A stretch of DNA of 64,000 bases, taken from Borrelia maritima (lineage in GTDB: Bacteria; Spirochaetota; Spirochaetia; Borreliales; Borreliaceae). The notes under the pieces are model-generated. The model did not search any database. It saw only the letters and a list, made by a program, of their open reading frames with translations, and had not been told where the DNA came from. Both the position numbers and the translations under genes were made by a program. Positions within the stretch are counted from its first letter, which is position 1; each line of letters starts with the position of its first letter. This document shows positions 27,285 to 39,827 of the stretch, one piece after another. The DNA lies in assembly GCF_008931845.1 (NCBI RefSeq), contig NZ_CP044535.1, positions 838,177-902,176 of the forward strand, in the 5' to 3' direction.

Positions 27285-27656
27285 CTATTTGGAATGTTCA
27301 ATTATTAGGTTGTTGACTATGTTTATGTCTTGGCTAAAAATGTATCTTTTAGTTCCCCTATAATTGACTAGGATCCAATTACCTTCAATTCCATAGCGTT
27401 CTGTTTTTTCTAGTGTTTTTTCAATTTTTACGACTTCATCTTTTCTAAGTAGAATTTCGTAATCATAGTCCAATTCGCTAATTTTTTTAGTGCTTTTACT
27501 AAGAAAAGCATAGTCCTTTATTATTATGCCCATTTTATTACTAAATCCAAGAATGCTGCTTTTGGGCAAATTTAATTTTTGAATGAGAGGAATTTTGTTA
27601 TTTTTATTACAAGCTAAAAGAATTAAGGATATTAAATATAATGTTTTTGTATTCAT
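27285..27656 (-). CDS. Putative lipoprotein with SH3-like domain
   Basis: The 123-residue product begins with a lipoprotein signal peptide ending LILLAC (Cys at about residue 16). The rest looks like a bacterial SH3 domain. It has KDYAFLSKSTKK, a charged middle, then GNWILVNYRGTKRYIFS, the W..V...G..GY/WVF pattern typical of SH3_3. Such domains often bind peptidoglycan or protein partners. The ATG at 27656 has AAGGA upstream on the minus strand. It converges with the 31-codon gene and diverges from the next plus-strand gene. Confidence 0.72.
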   Translation of the reverse strand: MNTKTLYLISLILLACNKNNKIPLIQKLNLPKSSILGFSNKMGIIIKDYAFLSKSTKKISELDYDYEILLRKDEVVKIEKTLEKTERYGIEGNWILVNYRGTKRYIFSQDINIVNNLIIEHSK

Positions 27657-27736
27657 AATTTCCTTGATTTTTTATATACTACTTTAGTGTGTTACTATAA
27701 TAATATAGTATTTTTTAGAATTTTTAAGGATTGTTA

Positions 27737-28282
27737 ATGAAGAAATATCTTTTTTTTATTTTATTTCTCATCTCTTCTAATAAGTTAATTGTTTCTTATC
27801 CACTTTCTTTTGGTGGAGGTTTTTCTTATCAATTTACTAATTATACTGATCAAACAGGCTCCACTAAATTTGCTCCAAATTTTACTAGGTCAGATCATGG
27901 GATTAATTTGAATTTATTTTTTGATGCAAATTATGTACTTTTTGAAATTTCTTACAAAGAGGCTTTTGTTACTACTCATAATGGGAGATATTTCTCGCTT
28001 GGGCTTTATGGGGGATATCCTATGATTTTTAAAGAACAGATTAGAATGCTTTTCCCATTGATTGGATTTAAATATGCCTTTGATTTGAGCTCTAATAAAT
28101 TCAATCTCTTTTTTTTAAGCATGGGTCTTGCTGCTGATCTTTTTATTCCAGATTTTGAGGGTTTATATATTAGGCCTTTGTTTATGCTTTCTATCTCTCC
28201 ATTTTCTAATTATAAAAATTTTTCTGGGCTAACAACTGAGATTACGCTTGGATTTAATATTGGTTGGAGATTTTTTAATTAG
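27737..28282 (+). CDS. Putative exported outer-membrane beta-barrel-like protein
   Basis: I do not recognise a named family. The N-terminus is a signal peptide (MKKYLFFILFLISSNKLIVS). The rest (181 residues in all) is rich in aromatic and alternating hydrophobic stretches, such as GGGFSYQFTNYTDQ, HGINLNLFFDANYVLFEISYKE, RYFSLGLYGGYP, and ends in Phe-Phe-Asn (FNIGWRFFN). This is the look of a small 8-strand barrel. The ATG at 27737 has AAGGA 6 bases upstream. A TTG at 27731 is possible but less likely. The last 8 bases overlap the 3' end of the opposing gene. Confidence 0.65.
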   Translation: MKKYLFFILFLISSNKLIVSYPLSFGGGFSYQFTNYTDQTGSTKFAPNFTRSDHGINLNLFFDANYVLFEISYKEAFVTTHNGRYFSLGLYGGYPMIFKEQIRMLFPLIGFKYAFDLSSNKFNLFFLSMGLAADLFIPDFEGLYIRPLFMLSISPFSNYKNFSGLTTEITLGFNIGWRFFN

Positions 28283-29057
28283 GAAGTTTTATTCCTAAAT
28301 GGAATGGGACAGATCTTTCTTGTCCAAAGATGTTCGCAGTAAAGTTTAATTTGTAAGGAGCGTTGTTTGATTTTACAACAAGAGTGCTTGAGCCTCCCCC
28401 ATCTAGATTAATGGCGTTAGACATGCCATAGCTTAGTGCAAAATCAATAGCTTCATTAAGAGAGGCTCCCTTGCTGTTATTAACGCCTCTTCCTTCTATT
28501 GTAGCAAGAAATAAATATTTGTTATTTTTATCGGTCCCTATTATTGTTCTTGGGTGCTTTGTTTCTTTGAAGTTTTTTTTATACTTTCCATTTTTGATTA
28601 AAACAAAAAATCCGCTAAATCCATAATCGCAGTTTTTTATTTCGTCTTCTTCGGGATTTAATATAATTTTATTGTGTTTTATTGCAATTTCTCCGTAGTT
28701 GTTTATTTGTTTTGAAATTATTTTTTTATTATATATGTACAGTCCTTTTGGGAAAAACATGTTTTGTTTAACTTCATATGGGCTTGTATTAATTGCAATG
28801 TCGACATTGTTAGAAATTAAGAAATTACTTGTTGTCTGGCCCTTAAAATAGTAATTATTTAGATTTTTGTCATAAATAGGTTTTGATATGGTAAATTTAA
28901 GATCTTTATTTTCAATTTTTACTAAAACGTAATTGCTATTTATGAAACGACCCCTAACAACTTTGTATTTAGGTTGTTTTGCAATTGATTTGGACAACAT
29001 TAGTCCTGATGAAATACTTAAAACTAATAATAGAAGTGTTAATATTTTTTTATTCAT
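28275..29057 (-). CDS. Phosphodiester glycosidase family (DUF2233/NAGPA-like) protein
   Basis: The 260-residue protein has an N-terminal membrane anchor or signal (KILTLLLLVLSISSGLML). It then has the phosphodiester glycosidase domain with GFSGFFVLIKNGK, HPRTIIGTDKNNKYLFLATIEGRG, and AINLDGGGSSTLVVKSN near the C-terminus. The last of these is the family's diagnostic motif. Enzymes of this family uncover or trim sugar phosphodiesters. In bacteria they act in the envelope on cell-wall or exopolysaccharide phosphodiesters. Here the substrate is unknown. It overlaps the upstream minus-strand gene by 8 bases. Confidence 0.82.
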   Translation of the reverse strand: MNKKILTLLLLVLSISSGLMLSKSIAKQPKYKVVRGRFINSNYVLVKIENKDLKFTISKPIYDKNLNNYYFKGQTTSNFLISNNVDIAINTSPYEVKQNMFFPKGLYIYNKKIISKQINNYGEIAIKHNKIILNPEEDEIKNCDYGFSGFFVLIKNGKYKKNFKETKHPRTIIGTDKNNKYLFLATIEGRGVNNSKGASLNEAIDFALSYGMSNAINLDGGGSSTLVVKSNNAPYKLNFTANIFGQERSVPFHLGIKLPN

Positions 29058-29565
29058 TTCTTTTTATTTTATAAGAATAAATACTTTTGGGATAGTTTGT
29101 TATTATAAGATTTTTAATTTTTGCTGCTAATTTTTTATTTTTAAATCTTATAAGATTAAATATTTGATAAATTATTTTTACATCTATATTTTCCTCCTTA
29201 TTCAAAATTTTTTTAATTTCTTCTTCATTAATATTATCTTCATTTATTCTTAATTTTAGCGAAATGATTTCATTTTTCATTTTTTGATTTTTAATCTTTT
29301 TTTTGTTTATTTTATTTAAGAAATTATTAGCTTCTTTATATTTTTTTATTTTTAAATAGTATTTTGTAATTAGCAGATAATATTGTTCTAAGTCAAAATT
29401 TTTAATTTTATTTATTGTTTCTAATTCTTTTGGCAAGTTATTAGTTAAATCATAAAGCATGTATAATTTTATTAAATTTTCTGTATTTTCCTTATTATTG
29501 CTTCGCAATGCAAAAGGGGAAATTACTAAAAATAATAAAACATAAAAAAAGGATAGCCAGTCCAT
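29050..29565 (-). CDS. Small exported helical (TPR-like) protein
   Basis: The 171-residue product starts with a hydrophobic segment (LSFFYVLLFLVISPFALRS). It continues as Lys/Asn/Ile-rich helices with TPR-like spacing (LEQYYLLITKYYLKIKKYKEANNFLNKI). No catalytic motif is visible. It is co-oriented with the glycosidase gene and overlaps it by 8 bases. Its ATG lies 5 bases downstream of a TATAAT, so the mRNA may be leaderless. Confidence 0.6.
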   Translation of the reverse strand: MDWLSFFYVLLFLVISPFALRSNNKENTENLIKLYMLYDLTNNLPKELETINKIKNFDLEQYYLLITKYYLKIKKYKEANNFLNKINKKKIKNQKMKNEIISLKLRINEDNINEEEIKKILNKEENIDVKIIYQIFNLIRFKNKKLAAKIKNLIITNYPKSIYSYKIKRNE

Positions 29566-29570
29566 GATTT

Positions 29571-29599
29571 ATTATAAACTTTGTTTTTAGAATAGTGAA
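29571..29599 (-). promoter_or_regulatory. Promoter for the 29565 gene, candidate leaderless transcript
   Basis: On the minus strand TTCACT (29599-29594) and TATAAT (29576-29571) are 17 bases apart. The start codon begins at 29565. The usual 6-7 bases between a -10 box and the first nucleotide would place the transcript start at the start codon itself. Confidence 0.5.
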
Positions 29600-29664
29600 A
29601 ATAATTTTAAATAATATTGGTTATTATCTTTTCTATTTTAAATAAGGTTTTCAAAGTTCAGTTT

Positions 29665-32136
29665 TTAAAAAAAATAATTTAATTTTTTATAAACTTTATT
29701 TATTAATTTTTTTATAAAATGTAACTTTTGTATGTATTCTTCGTTTTCTATTAGGCTTTTTATGCTTTCTATAGATTCTTCTACTGCCATTATGAAATTT
29801 TGTTTTGGTTTTAGTCGAAAATTTCCAAGGCAATCTGTTTCCAATGATAAAAAAAGAGCAATTTTTTTTGGTGGAGAGTTTATAAACTGCATTGTACACT
29901 CTAAAAGATTTTTCATTTTTTCAGGTTCTTCATTGATGTTTACATTCTTTGTTTCATATTTTTTTATACAATGCCAATTTTTCCCCATTGCTTTAACTAT
30001 TTCTATAGTTTCTGAAAATTTTTTATTGTTGAAAACCGTTATATTTTTATGTATTAATTGTATTTTAATTTTTTTTAAATCTTGATTATTTTGATTGTTT
30101 AGTTCTTTTTTCAAAATCATTTCTTTTAGTGTTTCTAGGCTAATTTGTATTACATAAGTGTTATTTTTATATTCTGATTTGAAAATTTTTTTTCCTATTT
30201 TGATTTCATCGATAATTTTTGTCTGTTTAGCATTTGTTATTTGCTTTTCGGGTATCTTTTTATGTTTTAACTCTTCATTAATAAGGCCAATACTATCAAT
30301 CCATTCTTTTTTTAAGACACCAATGGATCTTGCATACATTTTTGTAGTTTCTACAATTTCTCCTGCAACGAAATATTTAACAGAATCTGTGCTAATAAGT
30401 GATCCGGGATGAATTATTACGTTTTGAGCTTTGATGGTTTTATATTTCTTTTTTGAAGTTTTAAAACAAATATAATCCCTCATTCCTCTCATTATTGATT
30501 TTAAATATCCTTCGTTGTCAAAAACACCTTTTTGTGCTATTGGTATATTTAATTTGCTAACAATGTTTTCAAGCTGCATTTGAACATTTATTATCTCTTC
30601 AAGTGCTTGTAGATCTAAATAATTTTCCTTTGTGAATGCTTCTTTATTTGCAGCTTTTTTAAAATCTTCAAAGATGTTAACAAACCCAATCAAATCTCCC
30701 ATTGGATTTTTGTATTTTAAGTGAGCTCGTCTAGCTTCCATTTCTTCATTTTGGGGTAGTAGAAAAATTCCACTTGTGGATAAAAATGATAGACCTATTG
30801 TAGTTTGATATATTGCCTGTGGGTAATTTATCATTGCTTCAACCAATGCTCTTGAATGTGCTGGTACTAATGGGAACAATATCATGTATTTCCCAATTTC
30901 TGTAAGTTCGTTTTTATTGTTTATAGCATCCAAAGATTTTAATATTTTACTTGCAGTTTGAATTGAATGTGTTGATGGTTTTGAGATAAAGTCAAAGTGG
31001 GTAAAATCTCTGATTCCAATATCTGCCATTCTCAGTATTACCTCAGATAGATCTGTTCTATATATTTCTTCTTTTTGGTAATCTTCTCTTAGTTGATAAT
31101 CTTCTCTTTTGTAAAGTCTGTAGCAAGTTCCTTTTGAAAGTCTTCCTGCTCTACCGGCCCTTTGAGTTGCTGAAGATTTTGAAATTGGAACTTCTTGAAG
31201 CGAATAGGTATGAGTTTTTGTTTGGAATTTGTTTGTTTTTACTTTTCCACTATCGATTACTATTTTAATATTTTCAATTGTGATTGAAGTTTCTGCGATG
31301 TTTGTTGACACTATTATTTTTCTTTTATTTTTAGGAGTATCTATAAATATTTGCTCTTGAGCTTCTTTAGGCATTCTTCCGTATAAAGGAAATATTATTA
31401 AATTTTTTTTTGAGTTTAACTCTTGTAATTCTTTTATTGTTTCTTTTATTTCTTTCTCTCCAGATAAAAATATAAGAATATCTCCTGCTTTTTTTTCTTT
31501 TATTACGTTTAAAACAATTTCTTTTATTTTTAATATCATTCCTTTTGATGTATTTAAAAGAGGAGGATTATATATTATTTGTACTGGATATGTGATGGTT
31601 TCAATGCTAACAACTGGCGCATTGTTAAAATATTTTGAAAATATTTTTGTGTTTATTGTAGCAGACGAAATTATGATTTTGAAATCGTCTCTTTTTTTTA
31701 AAATGTCTTTAATAAGGCCTAGTATAAAATCTATGTTTAAACTTCGTTCGTGTGCTTCGTCTATTATTATTACGTCATATTCGTAAAGCAATGTATCTTT
31801 TTTTAACTCTTGCAGAAGTACCCCGTCAGTCATTAGTTTAATTTTGGTTTTTGGGCTTGTAATTTCTTCAAATCTTATTTTGTAACCAACTTCTTCTCCA
31901 ACGTTTACACCAATATGCTTGGCAATATATTCAGCTATTGATATTGTAGCTATTCTTCTTGGTTGAGTTACTCCAATTTTTCCTAATTTTGCAAAACCTG
32001 CTTCATATATTATTCTGGGTAGTTGGGTGGTTTTACCGCTTCCTGTTGGGCTTTCAACAATTAAAACATTATTTTTTTTTAATACACTAATTAATTCATC
32101 TTTGTATTTATAAATTGGGAGTTTTAAATCATTCAT
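29665..32136 (-). CDS. hrpA: DEAH-box RNA helicase HrpA
   Basis: HrpA is a DEAH-box helicase. I recall that the B. burgdorferi homologue affects global protein levels and mouse infection. The 823-residue protein has SPTGSGKTTQLPRI (motif I near 31-44), TQPRRIAT (Ia), IIIDEAHERS (II), ISSATINT (III), STNIAETSITI and QRAGRAGR (VI near 343-350). HA2 and OB-type regions follow to about 800. It is shorter than E. coli HrpA (about 1300), lacking the long C-terminal tail. The start ATG is 3 bases from the topA stop, so it is probably co-transcribed with topA. Confidence 0.94.
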   Translation of the reverse strand: MNDLKLPIYKYKDELISVLKKNNVLIVESPTGSGKTTQLPRIIYEAGFAKLGKIGVTQPRRIATISIAEYIAKHIGVNVGEEVGYKIRFEEITSPKTKIKLMTDGVLLQELKKDTLLYEYDVIIIDEAHERSLNIDFILGLIKDILKKRDDFKIIISSATINTKIFSKYFNNAPVVSIETITYPVQIIYNPPLLNTSKGMILKIKEIVLNVIKEKKAGDILIFLSGEKEIKETIKELQELNSKKNLIIFPLYGRMPKEAQEQIFIDTPKNKRKIIVSTNIAETSITIENIKIVIDSGKVKTNKFQTKTHTYSLQEVPISKSSATQRAGRAGRLSKGTCYRLYKREDYQLREDYQKEEIYRTDLSEVILRMADIGIRDFTHFDFISKPSTHSIQTASKILKSLDAINNKNELTEIGKYMILFPLVPAHSRALVEAMINYPQAIYQTTIGLSFLSTSGIFLLPQNEEMEARRAHLKYKNPMGDLIGFVNIFEDFKKAANKEAFTKENYLDLQALEEIINVQMQLENIVSKLNIPIAQKGVFDNEGYLKSIMRGMRDYICFKTSKKKYKTIKAQNVIIHPGSLISTDSVKYFVAGEIVETTKMYARSIGVLKKEWIDSIGLINEELKHKKIPEKQITNAKQTKIIDEIKIGKKIFKSEYKNNTYVIQISLETLKEMILKKELNNQNNQDLKKIKIQLIHKNITVFNNKKFSETIEIVKAMGKNWHCIKKYETKNVNINEEPEKMKNLLECTMQFINSPPKKIALFLSLETDCLGNFRLKPKQNFIMAVEESIESIKSLIENEEYIQKLHFIKKLINKVYKKLNYFF

Positions 32137-32138
32137 AT

Positions 32139-34733
<2,595 letters not shown>

Positions 34734-34762
34734 TTAAGAATTAAAAAAAATGAGAGTATTTT

Positions 34763-36004
34763 GTGAGCAATTATAAAATTTTGCATACTTCAGATTGGCA
34801 TATTGGTAAAAAAATTGAAAATTTTTCAATACTTAAGCAGCAAGAAAATTTTCTATCTTTTCTTTTAGAATTTATTAAAAAAGAAAAGATAGATCTTTTA
34901 CTTGTTGCTGGGGATGTTTATGACTCTAAGAGGCCTGGATTTGAAGAGCAAAGATTGGTAAATAATTTTTTTTACGAGCTTTCTTTTACTCCTTGTAAAT
35001 GGTGTGTAGTTATTTCCGGAAATCATGACAAAAAGGATTATTTAAATATAAATAAAAAACTTCTTTCAAGGTTTAATTTTTTTTTAATAACAGAATATGA
35101 TTCTGATGAGCAGATAGTTTTCTTAAAAGACAATGGAAATCTTGAGTTTATTGTTGCTTGTCTTCCGCATATAAATGAAAGACTTATTTTAGGGCAAAAT
35201 TTTGATAATATTTTTGGATCAGAAGATCAGTCTTCCGGGAAGCTATTTCTTGAAAATTTAGAAAATGCTTATAGAGAAAAGATATCAAATTTATCTAATT
35301 TTTTAGAAAACAATTATAAAGGCATACCTAGAATATTGATGGCGCATTCTTTTTTTGGCAGCAGTAAAAAGATTGATACCTTGGGGGGCAGTTATATTAT
35401 CCCATTTAATGTTTTTGGAAATGGTTTTTCTTATGTTGCTCTTGGGCATATTCATAAATTCATTAAGTTAAGTGATAATATTGTTTATTCAGGATCTCCT
35501 ATGCAATATTCATTTAATGAGACCCCTGATAAATATATAAATGTTTTGCATTTTAATGATAATAAACTAATCTTGCAAGAAGCTTTTCCGGTTCCAGTTT
35601 TTAATAAATTAATCTTTGTTAAAGGTTCTTTGAATGAAGTTCTTGATTTTTTAGCCAATGTCAAAAAAGAAGAGTCTTTTACTATTTATTTGAAAATTGA
35701 ACTAAATGAAGCAGTTGACACTAGCGCTGAGGAGATCATTTATGATTTAGTAAGACTTAATTTTATGAATTTAGCTTCTATTTCTTATTCTTTGCTCTCA
35801 AGTCAGAATTTACAAGATGATTCTAGCTTTATTGGAGAGATTGAAGTGCTTGAAATGGATGAGAAATATTTTTTTGAAAAAAAATTGAAACGAGATTTTG
35901 AGACTGGGGTTATTAAAGATATTAAATTTAAGGAAGAAGAGCTTATTTCTCTTTTTAGCGAGGTTTTAGCTAAAGGATATTTGGGTGAATATGAGGATAA
36001 ATAG
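34763..36004 (+). CDS. sbcD: Exonuclease subunit SbcD
   Basis: SbcD (Mre11-type) is the nuclease subunit of the SbcCD complex that opens hairpins and trims DNA ends. The 413-residue protein has the calcineurin-like phosphodiesterase motifs [10 protein letters not shown] (near 8-17), [20 protein letters not shown] and LGHIHKF. The start is GTG at 34763. Its end overlaps sbcC by about 20 bases. Borrelia has covalently closed hairpin telomeres, so hairpin-specific nuclease activity must be controlled. That is a consideration from known biology, not from the sequence. Confidence 0.93.
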   Translation: MSNYKILHTSDWHIGKKIENFSILKQQENFLSFLLEFIKKEKIDLLLVAGDVYDSKRPGFEEQRLVNNFFYELSFTPCKWCVVISGNHDKKDYLNINKKLLSRFNFFLITEYDSDEQIVFLKDNGNLEFIVACLPHINERLILGQNFDNIFGSEDQSSGKLFLENLENAYREKISNLSNFLENNYKGIPRILMAHSFFGSSKKIDTLGGSYIIPFNVFGNGFSYVALGHIHKFIKLSDNIVYSGSPMQYSFNETPDKYINVLHFNDNKLILQEAFPVPVFNKLIFVKGSLNEVLDFLANVKKEESFTIYLKIELNEAVDTSAEEIIYDLVRLNFMNLASISYSLLSSQNLQDDSSFIGEIEVLEMDEKYFFEKKLKRDFETGVIKDIKFKEEELISLFSEVLAKGYLGEYEDK

Positions 36005-38840
36005 GCTCATATTCAAAAATATTGCTTCTTATAAAGGCGAACATGAATTAAATTTCGATACTCTTCTTTTAAGACGATCAGGTATTTTTTTAATTTCTGG
36101 TAATACTGGATCAGGCAAAAGTACTATTTTAGACTGCATAACTTTAGCGCTATATGCTCGTGTTTATAGACTTGGTAAAAAAATTGTAGATATTATATCA
36201 AAAGGTGAGACTAATGCTTATGTTAAATTAACCTTTACTATTTCTGGGAAAATTTATGAATCTTTTATTGAGCTTAATGTAAAAAATATAGAGACTCCCA
36301 AAAGTATGTTGCTTAATTGTTTTTTTGACAATAGGATTATTGAGGGACGAGCTGATGTTTTGGATCATATTAAAAGCCTTTGTAGATTAGACTTTAATCA
36401 ATTTTGTCAAACTGTAATTTTGCCACAGGGTAATTTTCAAGAATTTTTAACATCAACTCCTAAGGAGAAGACTGCAATAATTGATAATATTTTTAATTTA
36501 CAGAAATATGATAATTTGGAATTTTATTTAAAAAGTGATTTTGAGCGTACAAAGTTTAGTATAGATAAGCTATTAAATTCTGAATCTTATGAAAAATCAA
36601 TCCTTGATTATGACGAGAGAGAGTATAAATCTCTTAAGGATTATTTGGATTTAGTTGATATTGGTCAATTAGAAATTGATCTTGGAAATATTAGAAATGC
36701 CATTTCTTTGTGCAGTCAAGCCATTGCTTCTAATGAGAAATATTTAGGACTGAAAATTGAAATCTCTTCTTTAGAGGATCAATTATCTTACCAGATTGAA
36801 TGTCAAAATTCTTTAGAGATGGACTATTCTCTTCAAAAGAAATTAAAAGAAAATTTGTATTTGGATCGAAAAATTTATTTGTGTTCGGATTTCTGGAATT
36901 TGAAGAATCTTGTTACTATGCAAGGTGAATTACTTAATGACGTCAAATTACTTGATTTAGAACTTTCAAAAGTGATGAATAATTTAAAAGAAATTAAAGA
37001 TTTATGTAGCAATGATTTTAATTTTAATTATGTTAAGGACCTTTATAATAAAAATTGCAATATTTTTGATTCGAGATTGATTGAGAATGATTATCAAAGT
37101 TTACTTTTAAAGAAGAACAGTCTTGAAGATGAAAAAAGAGAATTATTGAAGTTTCAAAGTAAAAAAAATGATGAGCTTAAAAGTATTTCTTCTGAGAAAT
37201 CTAATTTCGATTTTGATAAATATGTTTATTATGAAGCATTAAAATTATTTCAAACTTTTAACGATGAGTTAATTTCAAAATATAGAGATAGGTTGGAATT
37301 TTTATTGAAATCTGCCAATAAAAAAGATTTTAATAAAAATAAGGAAAAAAATACTGTTAAGATTGATTTGTATAAAGAGTTATTAAAATATCTTTATGAT
37401 AAAAATTGTTCTATTGAAAGTGATAAAGAAAAGCTAAAATATATCGAGGTTGAATATAAAAATTATCAGCGTAAAGATAAATTATCGGCTTGTAAGTTGA
37501 AAGAGCTCTATGTTTTAAATTCGAAACTTCATTTAATACAAAATCAAATTGATGAGCTTAAATATCATTTGTCCTGCAGGCAAGAAGAAATCTCTAAACA
37601 AGAGATTAATGCTTTAGAGTTTGAAAAGAACAATGCTGAAATTTTAAGATTACTTGGAAAAAATTTATTTGATAGGTACATAAATTATTTTGACAGAAAA
37701 AAAATTTTAGCATTTGAAAATAAATTAGAAAAGCTTGAACAATTTAAGGCTAGAAAAAAAGATTTAAAAATTTTGATTTCTTTTAAAAATCGAAATTTTG
37801 ATAAAAATCTTGTGCAGATTAAAAGTTTATTATTAAAACTTAATTTAAATTTAAGTTTTAACGATTATTCCTCTTTAGAAAGAGAATTTAATGTTATTTT
37901 GACTAGGCAAGAAAGTGTAGAAAATAAATGGACTGAGCTTATTTTAAATCTTAAAAATTTAAAAGATTTAAAAATCAAAACTGAAACTCAAATTAAATTT
38001 TTAAAGAAATCTATATTGGCTTTAAAAGAGAGATTGAACGAAGAACAAAATAATTTTATTAATATAGTCTCAAATTTAGGAAGTGTTTCTTTTAGCTCAT
38101 TATTTTCTCTTGAATCAAAAACTGTTTTAGAACAAATAAATAAGAATAGTTTACATTTCTTGCAAAAATTGAGTTTATCAATTAGCTCTAAGCTTGAATT
38201 TTTATCCGGAGATATCGAAAGGTATAAAATAAAGCTTTTAAATTTTCAAACGCTTCAAAAAAAGATTGATCAACAAAAAATTAATTTAGACACGTTAAGA
38301 TCGGAATTAAATCTTGCTAAAGAAAGGAAAGATAAACTAGATATTTTAAGAAAGGTAGTTATTAGATCTTCTGGATTGAAATATTATGTTCAAACTTTTT
38401 TAATTAATGATATTTTAAGGCTGGCAAATGAGAAGTATTTAAGGTGGATTTTCCCTGATTTTGAGCTTAAAACTAACAAAGATAGCAAAGAGTTTGATTT
38501 TTTAATTGAAGATAAAAAAGATGTTAATAAAATAAGGACGGTAAAAACTTTGTCAGGGGGTGAAAAATTTCTTGTATCTTTAGCTTTATCGTTAGCTTTA
38601 TCTGATAAAATAAGGGATAGTGATTTAAAAATAGAAGCTTTTTTTCTAGATGAAGGTTTTGGCAATCTTGATGAAGATACTTTAGCTCAAGTTATGCCTA
38701 AGCTTTCTAAGTTTCAAATGATGACGGGACGACAAATTGGCATCATTTCTCATGTTTCTTATTTAAAGGAAATGATTAAAACACAAATAGTTATAAACAA
38801 GATTTCTAAGATTTCTTATATTGCTATGGAAAATTTGTGA
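35985..38840 (+). CDS. sbcC: Exonuclease subunit SbcC (SMC/Rad50-like ATPase)
   Basis: SbcC is the ATPase/coiled-coil partner of SbcD. The 951-residue protein has Walker [11 protein letters not shown] (near 37-46), long coiled coils, the ABC signature [19 protein letters not shown] (near 855), and Walker [17 protein letters not shown] scanned the sequence for the CxxC zinc hook expected at the apex and found none. Cys residues are present but isolated. The start could be GTG at 35985 or ATG at 35991. The sbcD-sbcC overlap implies coupled translation. Confidence 0.93.
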   Translation: MNMRINRLIFKNIASYKGEHELNFDTLLLRRSGIFLISGNTGSGKSTILDCITLALYARVYRLGKKIVDIISKGETNAYVKLTFTISGKIYESFIELNVKNIETPKSMLLNCFFDNRIIEGRADVLDHIKSLCRLDFNQFCQTVILPQGNFQEFLTSTPKEKTAIIDNIFNLQKYDNLEFYLKSDFERTKFSIDKLLNSESYEKSILDYDEREYKSLKDYLDLVDIGQLEIDLGNIRNAISLCSQAIASNEKYLGLKIEISSLEDQLSYQIECQNSLEMDYSLQKKLKENLYLDRKIYLCSDFWNLKNLVTMQGELLNDVKLLDLELSKVMNNLKEIKDLCSNDFNFNYVKDLYNKNCNIFDSRLIENDYQSLLLKKNSLEDEKRELLKFQSKKNDELKSISSEKSNFDFDKYVYYEALKLFQTFNDELISKYRDRLEFLLKSANKKDFNKNKEKNTVKIDLYKELLKYLYDKNCSIESDKEKLKYIEVEYKNYQRKDKLSACKLKELYVLNSKLHLIQNQIDELKYHLSCRQEEISKQEINALEFEKNNAEILRLLGKNLFDRYINYFDRKKILAFENKLEKLEQFKARKKDLKILISFKNRNFDKNLVQIKSLLLKLNLNLSFNDYSSLEREFNVILTRQESVENKWTELILNLKNLKDLKIKTETQIKFLKKSILALKERLNEEQNNFINIVSNLGSVSFSSLFSLESKTVLEQINKNSLHFLQKLSLSISSKLEFLSGDIERYKIKLLNFQTLQKKIDQQKINLDTLRSELNLAKERKDKLDILRKVVIRSSGLKYYVQTFLINDILRLANEKYLRWIFPDFELKTNKDSKEFDFLIEDKKDVNKIRTVKTLSGGEKFLVSLALSLALSDKIRDSDLKIEAFFLDEGFGNLDEDTLAQVMPKLSKFQMMTGRQIGIISHVSYLKEMIKTQIVINKISKISYIAMENL

Positions 38841-38873
38841 TCATTTATGTACAATTAGCCTTTGAGGGTAAAT

Positions 38874-39797
38874 ATGAAACGTTATTTAGCAATTGATGTT
38901 GGCGGGACTAGTACTAAATATTCGCTTGCAGATTCAGGCGGTGTTTTTTTTGATAAAAATGAAATAAGCACAGGTGTTACTTCTGATGAACAAGTAAATA
39001 TTTTAGCTAAGCTTATTAATTCCTACAAAGAATCAAGCGATATAGCGGGGGTTGCAATTTGTATTCCTGGGTTTGTTGATCTCAAGGGAAATGTAATAAG
39101 AGCAAATGCTATTTCGGGGTTTGTTAATTATCCCCTAAAAGAGAGATTAGAATCTTTAACCGGAGTAAGTACAGAGATTGAAAATGATGCTAATTGTGTA
39201 GCCTTAGCAGAAAAATTTAAGGGCAATGCTATTGACTCTAATGATTTTATTGCTATAACTCTCGGCACAGGAATTGGCGCTGGAATTTTTACAAATGGCA
39301 AACTTTTAAAAGGAAGTTCATTTATGTCTGGAGAGGTTGGATTTATGATTACTAGAGGTATTAGTAATAATATTCCTTTTAATTGCAGATGGGAATCTAT
39401 TTCTTCTGTTTCGGCCTTAAGAAAAAGAGTTGCTATGCGATTAGGCAAGTCTTTGAAAGAGATTTCAGGAGAATTTGTTTTTGATCTTGCTGAGAATGGT
39501 AATATTCATGCTAAAAATGAAGTTGACAGATTTTTTGAAAGTTTATCGTTTGGTATTTTTAATTTAACTTTTATTTTAAATCCTGAAAAAATTTTAATTG
39601 GAGGAGGAATAAGCGCAAGGCCCGATTTAATAGATAGAATATATGAAAAATTAGAAAATTTATGGTCTTTAGAAATGGCTTTTAATAATAATAGAAATAT
39701 GAAAGATCTTGTAGCACTTGAGACAACTAAGTTTAATAATGAATCTGGTAAAATTGGAGCTTTGTACAATTATTTTACTTGCAAAAATCAAAATTAA
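38874..39797 (+). CDS. ROK-family sugar kinase (glucokinase-like)
   Basis: The 307-residue product has the ATP-binding start LAIDVGGTSTKYSLAD, a second motif ENDANCVALAEKF (near 110-122), TLGTGIGAGIF and the phosphate-2 region LIGGGISA. These define the ROK superfamily, which contains sugar kinases and transcriptional repressors. No N-terminal helix-turn-helix is present, so a kinase is expected. The usual zinc motif CxCGxxGC is absent after GEVGF. The frame begins at a TTG at 38862, but the ATG at 38874 with GAGGG 5 bases upstream is preferred. The sugar substrate is unknown. Confidence 0.85.
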   Translation: MKRYLAIDVGGTSTKYSLADSGGVFFDKNEISTGVTSDEQVNILAKLINSYKESSDIAGVAICIPGFVDLKGNVIRANAISGFVNYPLKERLESLTGVSTEIENDANCVALAEKFKGNAIDSNDFIAITLGTGIGAGIFTNGKLLKGSSFMSGEVGFMITRGISNNIPFNCRWESISSVSALRKRVAMRLGKSLKEISGEFVFDLAENGNIHAKNEVDRFFESLSFGIFNLTFILNPEKILIGGGISARPDLIDRIYEKLENLWSLEMAFNNNRNMKDLVALETTKFNNESGKIGALYNYFTCKNQN

Positions 39798-39827
39798 GAC
39801 CTCTTTTTTAGTTGGGTGATAAAAATT

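Noticed and set aside
27245..27290. tRNA-like string (minus-strand ATAGCTCAACTGAATAGCTG) between the 31-codon gene and the SH3 lipoprotein gene
   Set aside because: It resembles a tRNA D-arm, but there is no 7-bp acceptor stem, no plausible anticodon stem and no T-arm of proper form. The tail is part of the neighbouring gene's 3' end.
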